A DNA stretch of 64,000 nt from Draconibacterium orientale (GTDB lineage Bacteria; Bacteroidota; Bacteroidia; Bacteroidales; UBA12170). The notes beneath the pieces are model-generated. The model was not told the DNA's origin. It did not search any database and saw only the letters and a list, made by a program, of their open reading frames with translations. Numbering within the stretch: the first letter of the stretch is position 1; each line of letters starts with the position of its first letter. The translations under genes and the position numbers were made by a program. This document shows, in pieces, positions 8,029 through 17,231 of the stretch. Location: contig DYSN01000004.1 of the NCBI GenBank assembly GCA_020718205.1, positions 1 through 64,000 of the forward strand, read 5' to 3'.

Positions 8029-9762
8029 TTAGTGGGTTGCATCGCCAGCTCCACTTGGAATTCTGATGTCTTCAACCAGATGTTGAACATCTTGTGGAGG
8101 CGGTGGAGTAAATTTCATTACAACGAAAGCCACTATAAAGTTGACGAGCATTCCAACAGTTCCAAATCCTTCGGGTGAAACGCCGAACCACCAATGTGCC
8201 GGAGTACTTGTTTCGGGACTTCCTATCCAACCCAGTTTGAATTTGGCGATATAAAACATGGTGATTACTAACCCGGAAATCAACCCGGCAATGGCACCTT
8301 CCTTGTTCATTCTCTTATTGAAAATACCCATGATGATGGCTGGGAAGAACGAAGCTGCTGCCAATCCGAAGGCCAAAGCAACCACCGATGCCACAAAACC
8401 GGGAGGGTGAATGCCAAAATATCCTGCTACAACAACAGCCACAACAGCAGCCAAACGAGCCCAAAGCAATTCCCCTTTTTCACTAATTTTTGGTGCTATT
8501 TGCTTTTTAATTAAATCGTGGGAAATGGAAGTTGAGATAACTAACAGTAAACCGGCAGCAGTTGAAAGAGCCGCTGCCAAACCTCCGGCTGCCACCAATG
8601 CAATCACCCAGTTGGGCAGGTTGGCAATTTCGGGGTTGGCCAAAACAATGATGTCTCTGTCAACTGTCAACTCACTGCCTTTCCAGCCGTTAGCTTCGGC
8701 AGTTGGAGCAAAGGTCGCATTGGCATCGTTATAATACTGAACTTTACCATCGCTGTTTTTATCTTCCCATTTCAGCAAGCCTGTTTTTTCCCAGTTGCCT
8801 ACCCATGCCGGTAATGTTTTATACTCTTTATTGGCAACGGTTTCCAAAAGGTTCACTTTGGCAAAAACAGCTATTGCAGGAGCGGTTGTATAAAGAATGG
8901 CTATGAATAACAATGCCCAGCCTGCACTTTTTCTGGCGTCCTTTACTTTTGGAACAGTGAAAAAGCGAACAATAACGTGGGGCAATCCGGCGGTACCCAC
9001 CATAAGTGCAGCTGTGATAAAGAAAACGTCGAGCATACTTTTGGAGCCGCTGGTATATTCCGCAAATCCTAAATCGGTATGCAACTGATTCAGTTTGTCT
9101 AATAGAAAAGTACCATTATGATCGGTTGAGCCAAATCCTAACTGGGGAACAATGTTTCCGGTCATCTGTATGGAGATAAAAATAGCAGGAATCATAAAGG
9201 CGAATATAAGTACCATATACTGAGCCACTTGTGTATAGGTGATACCTTTCATTCCACCCATAACGGCATAAAAGAAAACAATGGCCATTCCAATATAAAC
9301 ACCCGTGTTGATTTCTACTTCGAGGAAACGGGAGAACACAATACCCACACCGCGCATTTGTCCGGCTACATAGGTAAACGAAACAAAAAGTGCCGCAATA
9401 ACAGCTACTGTTCTGGCAGTATTGCTGTAATATCTGTCGCCTATAAAATCGGGCACGGTAAACTTACCAAACTTACGCAAATAGGGTGCTAAAAGCAGAG
9501 CCAGCAGCACGTAGCCACCAGTCCAGCCCATAAGAAACACCGATCCATCGTATCCCATGTACGAAATCAAACCTGCCATAGAAATAAATGAGGCTGCGCT
9601 CATCCAGTCAGCAGCGGTTGCCAAACCATTGGTAATGGGGTGAACTCCCCCGCCGGCAACATAGAACTCTTTTGTTGAACCAGCTCTGGCCCACAATGCG
9701 ATTCCAATATAAAGTGCAAAAGTGGCACCAACTATGATATATGTCCAAATCTGTAAATCCAT
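8029..9762 (-). CDS. Sodium:solute symporter large subunit (VC_2705 subfamily, ActP-like)
   Basis: A 577-residue inner membrane transporter of the SSS family with about 13 helices. SSS features include ADWMSAASFISMAGL and FVASVVALAFGLAAASFFPA. A soluble insertion near residues 310-380 carries DKNSDGKVQYY, an EF-hand-like calcium loop (D-x-N-x-D-G) that I believe is usual in this subfamily. It is preceded by the DUF4212 small subunit, the standard gene pair for this class. Probable substrates are acetate, propionate or similar carboxylates, supported by the downstream acyl-CoA synthetase. The exact solute is inference. Confidence 0.9.
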   Translation of the reverse strand: MDLQIWTYIIVGATFALYIGIALWARAGSTKEFYVAGGGVHPITNGLATAADWMSAASFISMAGLISYMGYDGSVFLMGWTGGYVLLALLLAPYLRKFGKFTVPDFIGDRYYSNTARTVAVIAALFVSFTYVAGQMRGVGIVFSRFLEVEINTGVYIGMAIVFFYAVMGGMKGITYTQVAQYMVLIFAFMIPAIFISIQMTGNIVPQLGFGSTDHNGTFLLDKLNQLHTDLGFAEYTSGSKSMLDVFFITAALMVGTAGLPHVIVRFFTVPKVKDARKSAGWALLFIAILYTTAPAIAVFAKVNLLETVANKEYKTLPAWVGNWEKTGLLKWEDKNSDGKVQYYNDANATFAPTAEANGWKGSELTVDRDIIVLANPEIANLPNWVIALVAAGGLAAALSTAAGLLLVISTSISHDLIKKQIAPKISEKGELLWARLAAVVAVVVAGYFGIHPPGFVASVVALAFGLAAASFFPAIIMGIFNKRMNKEGAIAGLISGLVITMFYIAKFKLGWIGSPETSTPAHWWFGVSPEGFGTVGMLVNFIVAFVVMKFTPPPPQDVQHLVEDIRIPSGAGDATH

Positions 9763-9787
9763 AATTTCTTTGTTTTAAATGTTGTTT

Positions 9788-10042
9788 TTACTCGTCAACT
9801 CCAAACCCTTTATCTAACTTGTTCATCAGGCGCACATACACAAAAATCAAAATGATGAATGCATAGATTGAGCCTTGTTGGGCGAACCAAAATCCCAGAG
9901 GAAATCCCCCCAGCTGAAAGGCATCGAGAGCTTCTCTAAAGAAGATTCCAAAACCAAATGATACCAGGAACCAAATGGCCAGAAGAATAAAAAGAATTCT
10001 CACATTCCTCTTCCAATACAATTTCATGTTTTCTTTACTCAT
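9788..10042 (-). CDS. DUF4212 symporter small subunit
   Basis: An 84-residue protein with two predicted helices (about 13-32 and 53-71) and a conserved-looking centre, GIFFREALDAFQLGGFPLGF and WFAQQGSIY. These are hallmarks of the small subunit that accompanies VC_2705-type sodium:solute symporters. It ends 25 bases ahead of the large-subunit gene and the two should be co-translated into one inner-membrane transporter. Function beyond partnership is unproven. Confidence 0.9.
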   Translation of the reverse strand: MSKENMKLYWKRNVRILFILLAIWFLVSFGFGIFFREALDAFQLGGFPLGFWFAQQGSIYAFIILIFVYVRLMNKLDKGFGVDE

Positions 10043-10063
10043 GACTTTTCAATTATTATTGAT

Positions 10064-11317
10064 TTATAAAAATATTGCGGCTTGAAAAATAATCTGGTTG
10101 CTGTCATCCTTACCAATTAAATCTAAATGGCGGTATTCTAGCGTCAACTTGGCATTATGGCCCGATATGAGCGCATTGATACCTATACCATAATCGGTTG
10201 GCGATGAGTCTAAAGCATTGATATGCTTTTGAGTGAAAGTTACATAGGGCTGCCAGGCAAACTTTCCGTTGTTGGGCAACACCAAACCTCCCTGAAAATA
10301 CGTCACATAACCTGTAAACACATCCTGACTACCTCCGCCCAACTGATAATTTCTTCCGTAGTTATTGCTTTGGTAGGAGAAATATCCGGTAAAGGCAGCT
10401 TTTTTCTGACCAATGGGCAAATCAGTGAAGGCATCCACAGCCCAAATAAGTACATTTTCTGCGGTCTCAACCGAATCAACCAAAATTACTGAGCCTTTTG
10501 GGTGGGTTAAAAAACCGGCACCTATATTAAAAATCTTCTTCGATCCAAAATAAGAACCTACCATATAAGGTAGTTTATTGCTCTCCTGATCGAAAAACTG
10601 ATAGTTGAAATAACCAGCATAAATATTAGATGCTTTGGTTCCGAATGTTTTACGACCAATATATGAAGCTTTATCGGCTTGTGGTGCTACGGAGCCATTG
10701 GCGTCGATACTGTTCACCATGGCACTGTTCCAGGCTACTCGGTAATCGAGTTTTCCAAGTTTACCTTTGGCATAAACACCCAAATGACGGCCAAACTGAT
10801 CGGAAGTTCCTATGGTAGCCCAAGTATGACGTGCATTGTCCAATGGCAAGAAATTAAGGGTACTTTGGTTGTTCAATCTGGAAATACCATTCCAGTAATG
10901 TAAACCACCCCCCATGTACAGATATTTATTTACCTTATATTCAACCCATGCATCGTGCATAAACAATTGAGCCTGGGAACTTTGACCGGTTGGATCGAGT
11001 CCACTGGGGGTGAGACTGTTCAAACCAAAATGGGTAACAATAAGAAACCTGTCCGACAGTTGGGCAAACATGAGCAGTCGGGAACGACGCAACATAGGGG
11101 TTACAGTAAAATCGGCATCGGAGTTAACGGGCAGCTGGCCATTGAGCCAAAACTGATGCCAGTTTATCAGGCGGAAATACTTGCTGCCATCTTCGTTGAA
11201 ATTCACTTTAAATCCATTGCCATACTCGGTGGGCGCTGTTACAGTCTTTTCCTGAGCGAAAAGATTGGCTGAGGATACCAGCACCAGAAAAACTAACACA
11301 GTAATTACTCTTTTCAT
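10064..11317 (-). CDS. Outer membrane porin-like beta-barrel protein
   Basis: A 417-residue protein with a cleavable signal peptide (ends SSANLFAQ) and a long series of alternating, aromatic-rich beta strands finishing in LIFQAAIFL, a terminal-phenylalanine-rich OM signature. Repeated features such as WVEYKVNKYLYMGGGLHYW and AGYFNYQFFDQ are barrel strands. It appears related to porins of the phosphate-selective OprP/O class as found in Bacteroidota, but I see no diagnostic residues. It is 22 bases ahead of the DUF4212/symporter genes, so it is likely the outer membrane entry route for the same carboxylates. Confidence 0.75.
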   Translation of the reverse strand: MKRVITVLVFLVLVSSANLFAQEKTVTAPTEYGNGFKVNFNEDGSKYFRLINWHQFWLNGQLPVNSDADFTVTPMLRRSRLLMFAQLSDRFLIVTHFGLNSLTPSGLDPTGQSSQAQLFMHDAWVEYKVNKYLYMGGGLHYWNGISRLNNQSTLNFLPLDNARHTWATIGTSDQFGRHLGVYAKGKLGKLDYRVAWNSAMVNSIDANGSVAPQADKASYIGRKTFGTKASNIYAGYFNYQFFDQESNKLPYMVGSYFGSKKIFNIGAGFLTHPKGSVILVDSVETAENVLIWAVDAFTDLPIGQKKAAFTGYFSYQSNNYGRNYQLGGGSQDVFTGYVTYFQGGLVLPNNGKFAWQPYVTFTQKHINALDSSPTDYGIGINALISGHNAKLTLEYRHLDLIGKDDSNQIIFQAAIFL

Positions 11318-11469
11318 AGATTTTTAAATTTAATAAATAATGATTTTGATTCTTATGGGTTAACTATCTCCAAATTAGTTCCCCATGGATTCTTATCCAA
11401 AACTTCAATATTTATTTCTAATCTAAAAATCGAATATAGTTTTCTGTTAATTATCTATATACAACAAAA

Positions 11470-11892
11470 TCAATCCCTGAAGCGCTCCCATTTAATCATC
11501 ATGTATTTATCACCTAATTCTGTGATGATAAATCCAGCCCCCGTAAGATTCTCTTTTCTTGAAACATACAAAACCAATTCAGATTGTGTCAATATCTTGT
11601 AGGTGGGGCGATAGTTCAAATGTGAAGGCCGTTTTACTTTATAGGTTTTCACCCAGTTCATCACCGATACATGACTGATTCCCAGTATTCTTTCAATCTC
11701 CCGGTAGCTTAATCCCTCCATGTACAACTGAAGAGCCTTGGTCACATAATAATCGTCCACCTTTTTACCCATTTTCTGAACGGTGAAGTAATATTTACAG
11801 GCCTTGCACTTGTATCTCTGCCTCTCCTGAACAATACCCGATTTTACGTAATCATCTGAATTACACTTGGGACAAACGATGGATTCGCTCAT
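11470..11892 (-). CDS. Orphan InsA-like zinc-ribbon/HTH protein (IS1-type N-terminal module)
   Basis: A 140-residue protein starting at the ATG of MSESIVCPKC; a longer reading to 11976 runs through an unlikely leader with a poly-C/G tract. The N-terminal zinc ribbon has CPKC and CKAC pairs. A helix-turn-helix reads LSYREIERILGISHVSVMNW. This equals the InsA half of IS1-type transposases. There is no DDE catalytic ORF next to it and no terminal inverted repeats are visible, so it is a domesticated regulator or a remnant rather than an active IS. The C-terminal 45 residues (YKILTQSELVLYVSRKENL and on) are not part of the IS1 module as I know it. Confidence 0.7.
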   Translation of the reverse strand: MSESIVCPKCNSDDYVKSGIVQERQRYKCKACKYYFTVQKMGKKVDDYYVTKALQLYMEGLSYREIERILGISHVSVMNWVKTYKVKRPSHLNYRPTYKILTQSELVLYVSRKENLTGAGFIITELGDKYMMIKWERFRD

Positions 11893-12063
11893 TGTATATA
11901 TATTTTTAGCAAATATATATTTAATTAGCAATATAATTGATTTGGGGGGGGGAAAAATAGATTTCGATAATTGCACATAATGATATCATTATCAATATCT
12001 AAAACAATCATTAACTACCGTGATTGATTTCCGGAAAGAAAAGAAAAACCCTAAAGAAAAATT

Positions 12064-14997
12064 CTATTTATCCTTAAGCGCAGCGTACAGTATCTCCACA
12101 GGGTGAAAAGCTTCCCGCTCTGTGCCATCTTTAATCTGATGCCGGCACGAAGTACCTGCAGCCACAATGGGAACATCGTTGGGCGTATTCCGAACGGCAG
12201 GAAACAGTACCAACTCCCCTATTTGCATGGACAACTCGTAATGCTCCGCCTCATAGCCAAAACTTCCCGCCATTCCACAACAACCACTGGGAATCTCTTC
12301 CACTTTATAGTTTTTGGGTATGCTCAGCATCTTTAAAGTAGCCGAAGTCCCTGTCAAAGCCTTTTGCTGACAATGTCCGTGAAATTTTATCTGTTGATGT
12401 TCATCACTAAACTGTTCCGGTTTAATATGACCCATTTCCAAAGCTCTCACCATAAACTCTTCTACGGTTAAACTATTCTTTGCCAGCTCTTTGGCTTTTT
12501 CTATTAGTTTTTCTGAAACCAGTTCAGGATACTCATCTCTAAAGGTTAGAATGGTGGAAGGCTCCACTCCAATCAGGGGATGCTCCGAACTAACAAGCTT
12601 GCTAAGGTGCTTCACATTGGCCTCTGCTATTTTGCGGGCTTTTCGAATCAATCCCTTGCTTAAGTATGTTCGGCCACTGTCCACATGCTTGGGTATTATC
12701 ACTTTGTAGCCCAGACTGTTGAGCAATAAAATGGTTTTTATTCCTATCTCCGAATCATTAAAATTGGTAAACTCGTCGTTGAACAAATAAACCATGCGGG
12801 TGGCAGATTCCTGTTTTTGCTGATGCTTGCCAAACCATTTTTTTACTGTTGTTCCTGAAAGTGCTGGTAATTTCCGTTTGGGAGCAAACCCCAGCATCTT
12901 CATCACCATTTTCGCTCCCCAAAAATTCATCGAAGCATTGTAAATGCGGGGGAAAAAGGAAGCCATCCGGTTAATTTCGGTTATATGAGCTATGAGATTG
13001 CTTCTGAGTGGAACCCCGTTGGCATCGTAATAATGTTGCAAAAACTCGGCTTTGAGCTTGGCCACGTCCACATTCGACGGGCACTCCGATTTACAAGCCT
13101 TGCAACTCAGGCAAAGGTCGAGCACTTCGTAAATTTCGTCGTGATCAAAAGGATTGGGTTTTTCGGAGCGGCTTAGAAACTCGCGGAGAATATTGGCTCT
13201 GGCTCGTGTGGTATTTTTCTCATTTCGCGTGGCCTGATAGCTGGGGCACATGGTTCCGCCAATGATATGCGATTTGCGGCAGTCACCAGAGCCATTGCAA
13301 CGCTCAGCAGACCGTAGCATTCCCGGTCCCTGATCGAACCGAAAATAGGTTTCCGGCTCCGGTTTTTCTTCCACCCCTTCATAACGCAACGATGAGTTCA
13401 TGGGTGGTGTTTTTATAATTTTGTTGGGATTGAAAATATGCTCCGGATCCCAGGCATTTTTAACATCTTCGAACAAACTCATGATGTGGTCGCCCATCAT
13501 CAGCGGGATAAACTCGCCCCTCAATCGTCCGTCGCCATGTTCCCCTGAAAGGGAGCCTTTGTATTTTTTTACAATCACTGCGGTATCGTGGGCAATTTTT
13601 TGAAATAGCTCCACATCGGCAGGATCTTTCAAATTCAACACGGGTCGCAGGTGAAGCTCGCCAGTGGCAATATGGGCATAATAGACACAGGTTTTATTAT
13701 ATCGGGCCAGCATGGCATCTATTTCATCGATAAATCCGGGCAATACTTCAGGATTGACAGCGGTATCTTCTATAACCGGCACAGGCTTGGCGTCGCCAAC
13801 CATATTCGACAAAACCCCAAGACCTGCCTTACGTAAATTCCAAACCTTGGCCATGTCTTTGCCTGTAACCACCGGAAAATGAAATCCATAGCCCGCAGCT
13901 TTCATTTCCTGCTCCATGGCTTTCGATTTCTCTATAATTTGCTCCGGAATATCCTCTGCAAATTCAACGATAAGAATGGCTCCCGGATCGCCAATTACGA
14001 AAAACCTGTTTTTATCCTGTTCTTTATTTACCTTGGTCAAATCCATAATGGTTTTATCCATCAGCTCCACCGAATAGGGCTGATATTCCAAGGCAATTAA
14101 ATTGGCCAAAAGAGATTCTTTAACGCTGTTTAAGTGAACGCAAACCAGCGCTTTATGCTTGGGTGGAAGCGGAACCAGATTGAGCTTGATTTCTGTGGCA
14201 AAAGCCAAAGTTCCTTCTGAACCCGCCAAAAGCTTGCAAAAATTAAAAGGATTGACTGCCGAAGAATATCGTTCGGAGTCTAGCAGCAAATCGATTGCAT
14301 AACCTGTATTACGTCGTTCAAGAGATTTATCGGGATAGTTATCAAGAATTTCCTGCTGGTTTTTGGGGTTCTTTAAAATCGCATCAATGTTCTGATAAAT
14401 CGCAGATTCTAAGGTATTTCCTTTGAGCTTTTCATCAAATTCTGCTTTACTGACCGGTTTAAAAACCACTTCGCTTCCATCGCTCAGAAAGGCGGTAACT
14501 TCGAGCGTATGATCGCGGGTACTTCCATAAATGAGACTGTGAGATCCACAAGCATTGTTGCCCACCATTCCGCCAATCATGCAGCGGTTGCTGGTGCTGG
14601 TCTCCGGACCAAAAAACAGACCATAAGGTTCGAGAGCCATGTTCAGCTCATCGCGAACCACACCTGGTTCAACCCTGGCCCAACGTTCAATGGGGTTAAT
14701 CTCCAGAATATTGCGGAAATGTTTCGAAATATCAACTACAATACCATTGCCTACAACTTGTCCGGCCAAACTGGTTCCGGCAGCTCTTGGAATAAGAGCC
14801 AAATGGTGTTCGCGGGCAAACTTGATGAGTTTTTCAATGTCCTCCTTGTCTTTTGGAATGGCAACAGCCAAAGGCTTTTCCCTATAGGCCGATGCATCTG
14901 TGGCGTAGAGAATGCGGTGGGTTTCATCGGCAAAAAATTCACCCTTAAACTGAGCTTTAATTTGTATAAAAAGGGGGATTAATGACTTATTTTTCAT
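12064..14997 (-). CDS. FAD- and Fe-S-binding 2-hydroxyacid dehydrogenase (D-lactate/glycolate type)
   Basis: A 977-residue fusion. The N-terminal PCMH FAD domain (about 40-260) contains PRAAGTSLAGQ and GNNACGSHSLIYG. An FAD-oxidase C-terminal domain follows to about residue 530, with HGDGRLRGEFIPLM. Two ferredoxin clusters come from CNGSGDCRKS...MCPSY and CLSCKACKSECP. A C-terminal CCG-type domain has HGHCQQKAL and SGCCGMAGSFGYE. This is the one-piece D-lactate dehydrogenase/GlcD-GlcF layout, oxidising a 2-hydroxyacid and passing electrons to quinone at the membrane. I choose the ATG at 14997 (MKNKSLIPLF), because the upstream extension to 15114 would run into the rny terminator. The substrate is not determined. 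Confidence 0.88.
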   Translation of the reverse strand: MKNKSLIPLFIQIKAQFKGEFFADETHRILYATDASAYREKPLAVAIPKDKEDIEKLIKFAREHHLALIPRAAGTSLAGQVVGNGIVVDISKHFRNILEINPIERWARVEPGVVRDELNMALEPYGLFFGPETSTSNRCMIGGMVGNNACGSHSLIYGSTRDHTLEVTAFLSDGSEVVFKPVSKAEFDEKLKGNTLESAIYQNIDAILKNPKNQQEILDNYPDKSLERRNTGYAIDLLLDSERYSSAVNPFNFCKLLAGSEGTLAFATEIKLNLVPLPPKHKALVCVHLNSVKESLLANLIALEYQPYSVELMDKTIMDLTKVNKEQDKNRFFVIGDPGAILIVEFAEDIPEQIIEKSKAMEQEMKAAGYGFHFPVVTGKDMAKVWNLRKAGLGVLSNMVGDAKPVPVIEDTAVNPEVLPGFIDEIDAMLARYNKTCVYYAHIATGELHLRPVLNLKDPADVELFQKIAHDTAVIVKKYKGSLSGEHGDGRLRGEFIPLMMGDHIMSLFEDVKNAWDPEHIFNPNKIIKTPPMNSSLRYEGVEEKPEPETYFRFDQGPGMLRSAERCNGSGDCRKSHIIGGTMCPSYQATRNEKNTTRARANILREFLSRSEKPNPFDHDEIYEVLDLCLSCKACKSECPSNVDVAKLKAEFLQHYYDANGVPLRSNLIAHITEINRMASFFPRIYNASMNFWGAKMVMKMLGFAPKRKLPALSGTTVKKWFGKHQQKQESATRMVYLFNDEFTNFNDSEIGIKTILLLNSLGYKVIIPKHVDSGRTYLSKGLIRKARKIAEANVKHLSKLVSSEHPLIGVEPSTILTFRDEYPELVSEKLIEKAKELAKNSLTVEEFMVRALEMGHIKPEQFSDEHQQIKFHGHCQQKALTGTSATLKMLSIPKNYKVEEIPSGCCGMAGSFGYEAEHYELSMQIGELVLFPAVRNTPNDVPIVAAGTSCRHQIKDGTEREAFHPVEILYAALKDK

Positions 14998-15045
14998 TTT
15001 GGGACATTTAGACGGTAAAATTAAAAAATCTAACCGCATTAATAT

Positions 15046-15068
15046 TTGAATAACAAATTTGTTTTCAA
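15046..15068. promoter_or_regulatory. Imperfect palindrome upstream of the 2-hydroxyacid dehydrogenase gene
   Basis: TTGAATAACAAATTTGTTTTCAA has a perfect 12-base core, AACAAATTTGTT, with flanking TTGAA/TTCAA symmetry. It lies between the rny terminator and the dehydrogenase start. On the minus strand it overlaps a possible -33 TTG that is followed 21 bases later by TAGATTTT. It could be an operator, which is inference. Confidence 0.4.
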
Positions 15069-15069
15069 T

Positions 15070-15101
15070 AAAAAAGCCACTGGAGGTTAATCCAATGGCT
15101 T
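15070..15101 (-). terminator. Rho-independent terminator of rny
   Basis: On the minus strand AGCCATTGG and CCAGTGGCT form a 9-bp stem (one G-U) with an 8-base loop, followed by six T. It sits 22 bases past the rny stop codon. Confidence 0.8.
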
Positions 15102-15122
15102 CTGAGTTATTCATTAAGGTAA

Positions 15123-16664
15123 TTATTTCGCGTAGCTTATAGCTCTGGTTTCTCTGATAACAGTGATTTTAATTTGTCCGGGATATTTCATTTCATCCTG
15201 AATTTTCTTGGACAAATCGTAGGATAGTTCAGCGGCTTTACTGTCGTCGATTTGGTCGGCACCCACAATTACGCGGAGTTCTCTACCGGCCTGAATTGCG
15301 TAGGTTTTCACAACACCTTCATATTCTCGAGCCATGCTTTCGAGTTTCTTCAATCGCTGAATATAGGCTTCTACCACTTCGCGGCGAGCACCTGGTCTTG
15401 CACCCGAAATGGCATCACAAACCTGAACAATGGGCGAAAGTAGGCTGGTCATCTCTATTTCATCGTGGTGCGATGCAATGGCATTCACCACATCGTCGCT
15501 CTCTTTATACTTTTCGGCCAATTTACCACCCAAAAGTGCATGGGGCAATTCAGGCTCATTATCAGGCACTTTGCCTATATCGTGAAGCAATCCTGCACGT
15601 TTGGCTTTTTTAGGATCCAAACCGAGCTCACTGGCCATGGTGGCACATAGATTGGCAACTTCGCGGCTGTGCTGAAGTAGATTCTGTCCATAGCTGGAAC
15701 GATATTTCATCCTGCCCACCATACGCATCAATTCGGGATGCATGTTGTGAATTCCCAAATCAATTAATGTTCGTTTTCCGGTTTCGATAATGTCTTTTTC
15801 TAATTGTTTTTTCGTTTTGGTAACGACTTCTTCGATGCGGGCGGGGTGAATACGACCATCGGTAACCAGTTTTTGCAGCGAAAGGCGAGCCACTTCGCGG
15901 CGTACGGGGTCGAAGCCCGAGAGAATGATGGCATCCGGAGAGTCGTCGATAATGATTTCGATACCGGTAAGAGCTTCCAGTGCCCTGATATTTCGTCCTT
16001 CGCGACCAATGATACGTCCTTTTACTTCATCGCTTTCGAGGGGGAATACAGAAACGCTGTTTTCGATGGCGTGCTCGGCTGCGGTTCGCTGAATGGATTC
16101 AATCACGATTTTCTTTGCTTCCTGGTCAGCAGAAAGCTTGGCTTCTTCAATGATATCGTTCACATAAACCATGGCATTTGCTTTGGCTTCATCCTTAATT
16201 TTTTCGATAAGTTGAACTTTGGCATCGGCGGTACTTAAACCAGAAATGGCTTCAAGTTGTTGGATTTGAGATTGAATCATTTTTTCGAGATTCTCATCTT
16301 TGGCCTGAACAATTTGCAATTGCTGGCTAAGATTTTCGCGGATAACTTTTACCTCCTGATTTTTCTTGTTGAGGTCTTCGAGCCTTTGATTAATGGAATT
16401 TTCTTTTTGCTTTATTCTGGATTCGGCCTTGTTGATGGCACTATTTTTTCCTTGAATAATGCTTTCGTGTTCAGTTTTTAGTTGTAAAAACTTTTCTTTG
16501 GCCTGAAGTATCTTTTCTTTCTTGATTACTTCGCCTTTTTCTTCAGCTTCCTGCAGCAGATGGATGCTTTTCTTTTCAACGGCTTTTCTAACCACTATAG
16601 TGGCCATAAAAAAGCCCAGACCGGCACCTATTACTAAGAAAACTGCGTACAATATCACAGTCAT
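15123..16664 (-). CDS. rny: Ribonuclease Y
   Basis: A 513-residue membrane-anchored endoribonuclease. One N-terminal helix (about 3-22) is followed by a long charged coiled coil (about 28-190). A KH domain contains [19 protein letters not shown], and an HD domain contains [12 protein letters not shown] and ASHHDEIEM. Length and order match RNase Y of Firmicutes and Bacteroidota. It initiates mRNA decay at the membrane. The gene lies downstream of zapA and the 6S RNA candidate, an arrangement I associate with Bacteroidota. The start MTVILYAVF places the membrane helix directly at the N-terminus. Confidence 0.97.
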   Translation of the reverse strand: MTVILYAVFLVIGAGLGFFMATIVVRKAVEKKSIHLLQEAEEKGEVIKKEKILQAKEKFLQLKTEHESIIQGKNSAINKAESRIKQKENSINQRLEDLNKKNQEVKVIRENLSQQLQIVQAKDENLEKMIQSQIQQLEAISGLSTADAKVQLIEKIKDEAKANAMVYVNDIIEEAKLSADQEAKKIVIESIQRTAAEHAIENSVSVFPLESDEVKGRIIGREGRNIRALEALTGIEIIIDDSPDAIILSGFDPVRREVARLSLQKLVTDGRIHPARIEEVVTKTKKQLEKDIIETGKRTLIDLGIHNMHPELMRMVGRMKYRSSYGQNLLQHSREVANLCATMASELGLDPKKAKRAGLLHDIGKVPDNEPELPHALLGGKLAEKYKESDDVVNAIASHHDEIEMTSLLSPIVQVCDAISGARPGARREVVEAYIQRLKKLESMAREYEGVVKTYAIQAGRELRVIVGADQIDDSKAAELSYDLSKKIQDEMKYPGQIKITVIRETRAISYAK

Positions 16665-16707
16665 AATTTAATGTTTTATAAGTAGTTCGGGCAATGTAAT
16701 GGGCGGT

Positions 16708-16905
16708 AAAAAAAGAAAAAAACCGCATAATTCCCGGAGTTGTAAACCCCTTTATTTTCATTTATAGGGCTGCCTGGTGCCTCGAACGTCCACTGACCGG
16801 AAAACCGATACCCTTTGACGGGTTGAGGCCTGTTCTAATTACCTTTATAGAGCTTATCCCTAATTGTAGTAATGTTGAATTTACATACATAAGAAATTAT
16901 GCGGA
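16708..16905 (-). ncRNA. ssrS: Probable 6S RNA (ssrS)
   Basis: A 272-base gap between zapA and rny contains a structured transcript on the minus strand. Its ends form a closing stem: CCGCATAATTTC (16893-16904) pairs with GAATTATGCGG (16723-16733), and the 3' side runs directly into TTTTTTTCTTTTTTT, so the closing helix doubles as a terminator. Inside, GCCTCAAC pairs with GTTCGAGGC. Small hairpins (CGGTTTTCCG and CCCGTCAAAGGG) and an open AT-rich central region fit a 6S-like long rod of about 190 nt. The location beside zapA parallels ssrS-zapA (ygfA) in enterobacteria. Recognised from structure and context, not from a covariance search. Confidence 0.72.
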
Positions 16906-16936
16906 ATATTTTTTCAAAGAACTATGTTTTAATCTT

Positions 16937-17227
16937 TTATATCTCCTGAGCATTTAAAAACTCATCAATTTCCTGCAAATTTCCTATGAGCTTTCCGTCT
17001 CTGTAGTCGATTTGCGATTGTAAAGATAAACTATTATTCGCTAAATGCAAGGAAATCATGGCTAATAAATCCTGAAAATCGTTGTAGTGATATTTACTGC
17101 TGTATTCACTAATCAATTTCCCGATATGCTCTGCCGATTTACGAATAACTTCTTCATCTTCTTCTGATTCTATTTTTAGTCTGTAAGGTCTGTTTGCTAT
17201 GGTAACCTTGATATAATGCTCAACCAT
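16937..17227 (-). CDS. zapA: Cell division protein ZapA
   Basis: A 96-residue ZapA-like protein: N-terminal VTIANRPYRLKIESEEDEEVIRKSAEHIGKLI split by a short turn, then a C-terminal helix (DLLAMISLHLANN). ZapA binds FtsZ and stabilises the Z ring. The gene starts four bases after the stop of a small coiled-coil gene, suggesting a co-translated pair acting at the septum. The N-terminal MVEHYIKVTI is typical of Bacteroidota versions. Confidence 0.85.
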   Translation of the reverse strand: MVEHYIKVTIANRPYRLKIESEEDEEVIRKSAEHIGKLISEYSSKYHYNDFQDLLAMISLHLANNSLSLQSQIDYRDGKLIGNLQEIDEFLNAQEI

Positions 17228-17231
17228 CAGA

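Noticed and set aside
8411-9492. Several plus-strand open frames inside the symporter gene
   Set aside because: They lie opposite a well-conserved symporter, have no family features and show atypical composition; they are shadow frames.
11941-11976. Upstream extension of the InsA-like protein to 11976
   Set aside because: It runs through a nine-base G tract and a hydrophobic stretch not found in InsA, and the ATG at 11892 directly precedes the zinc ribbon.
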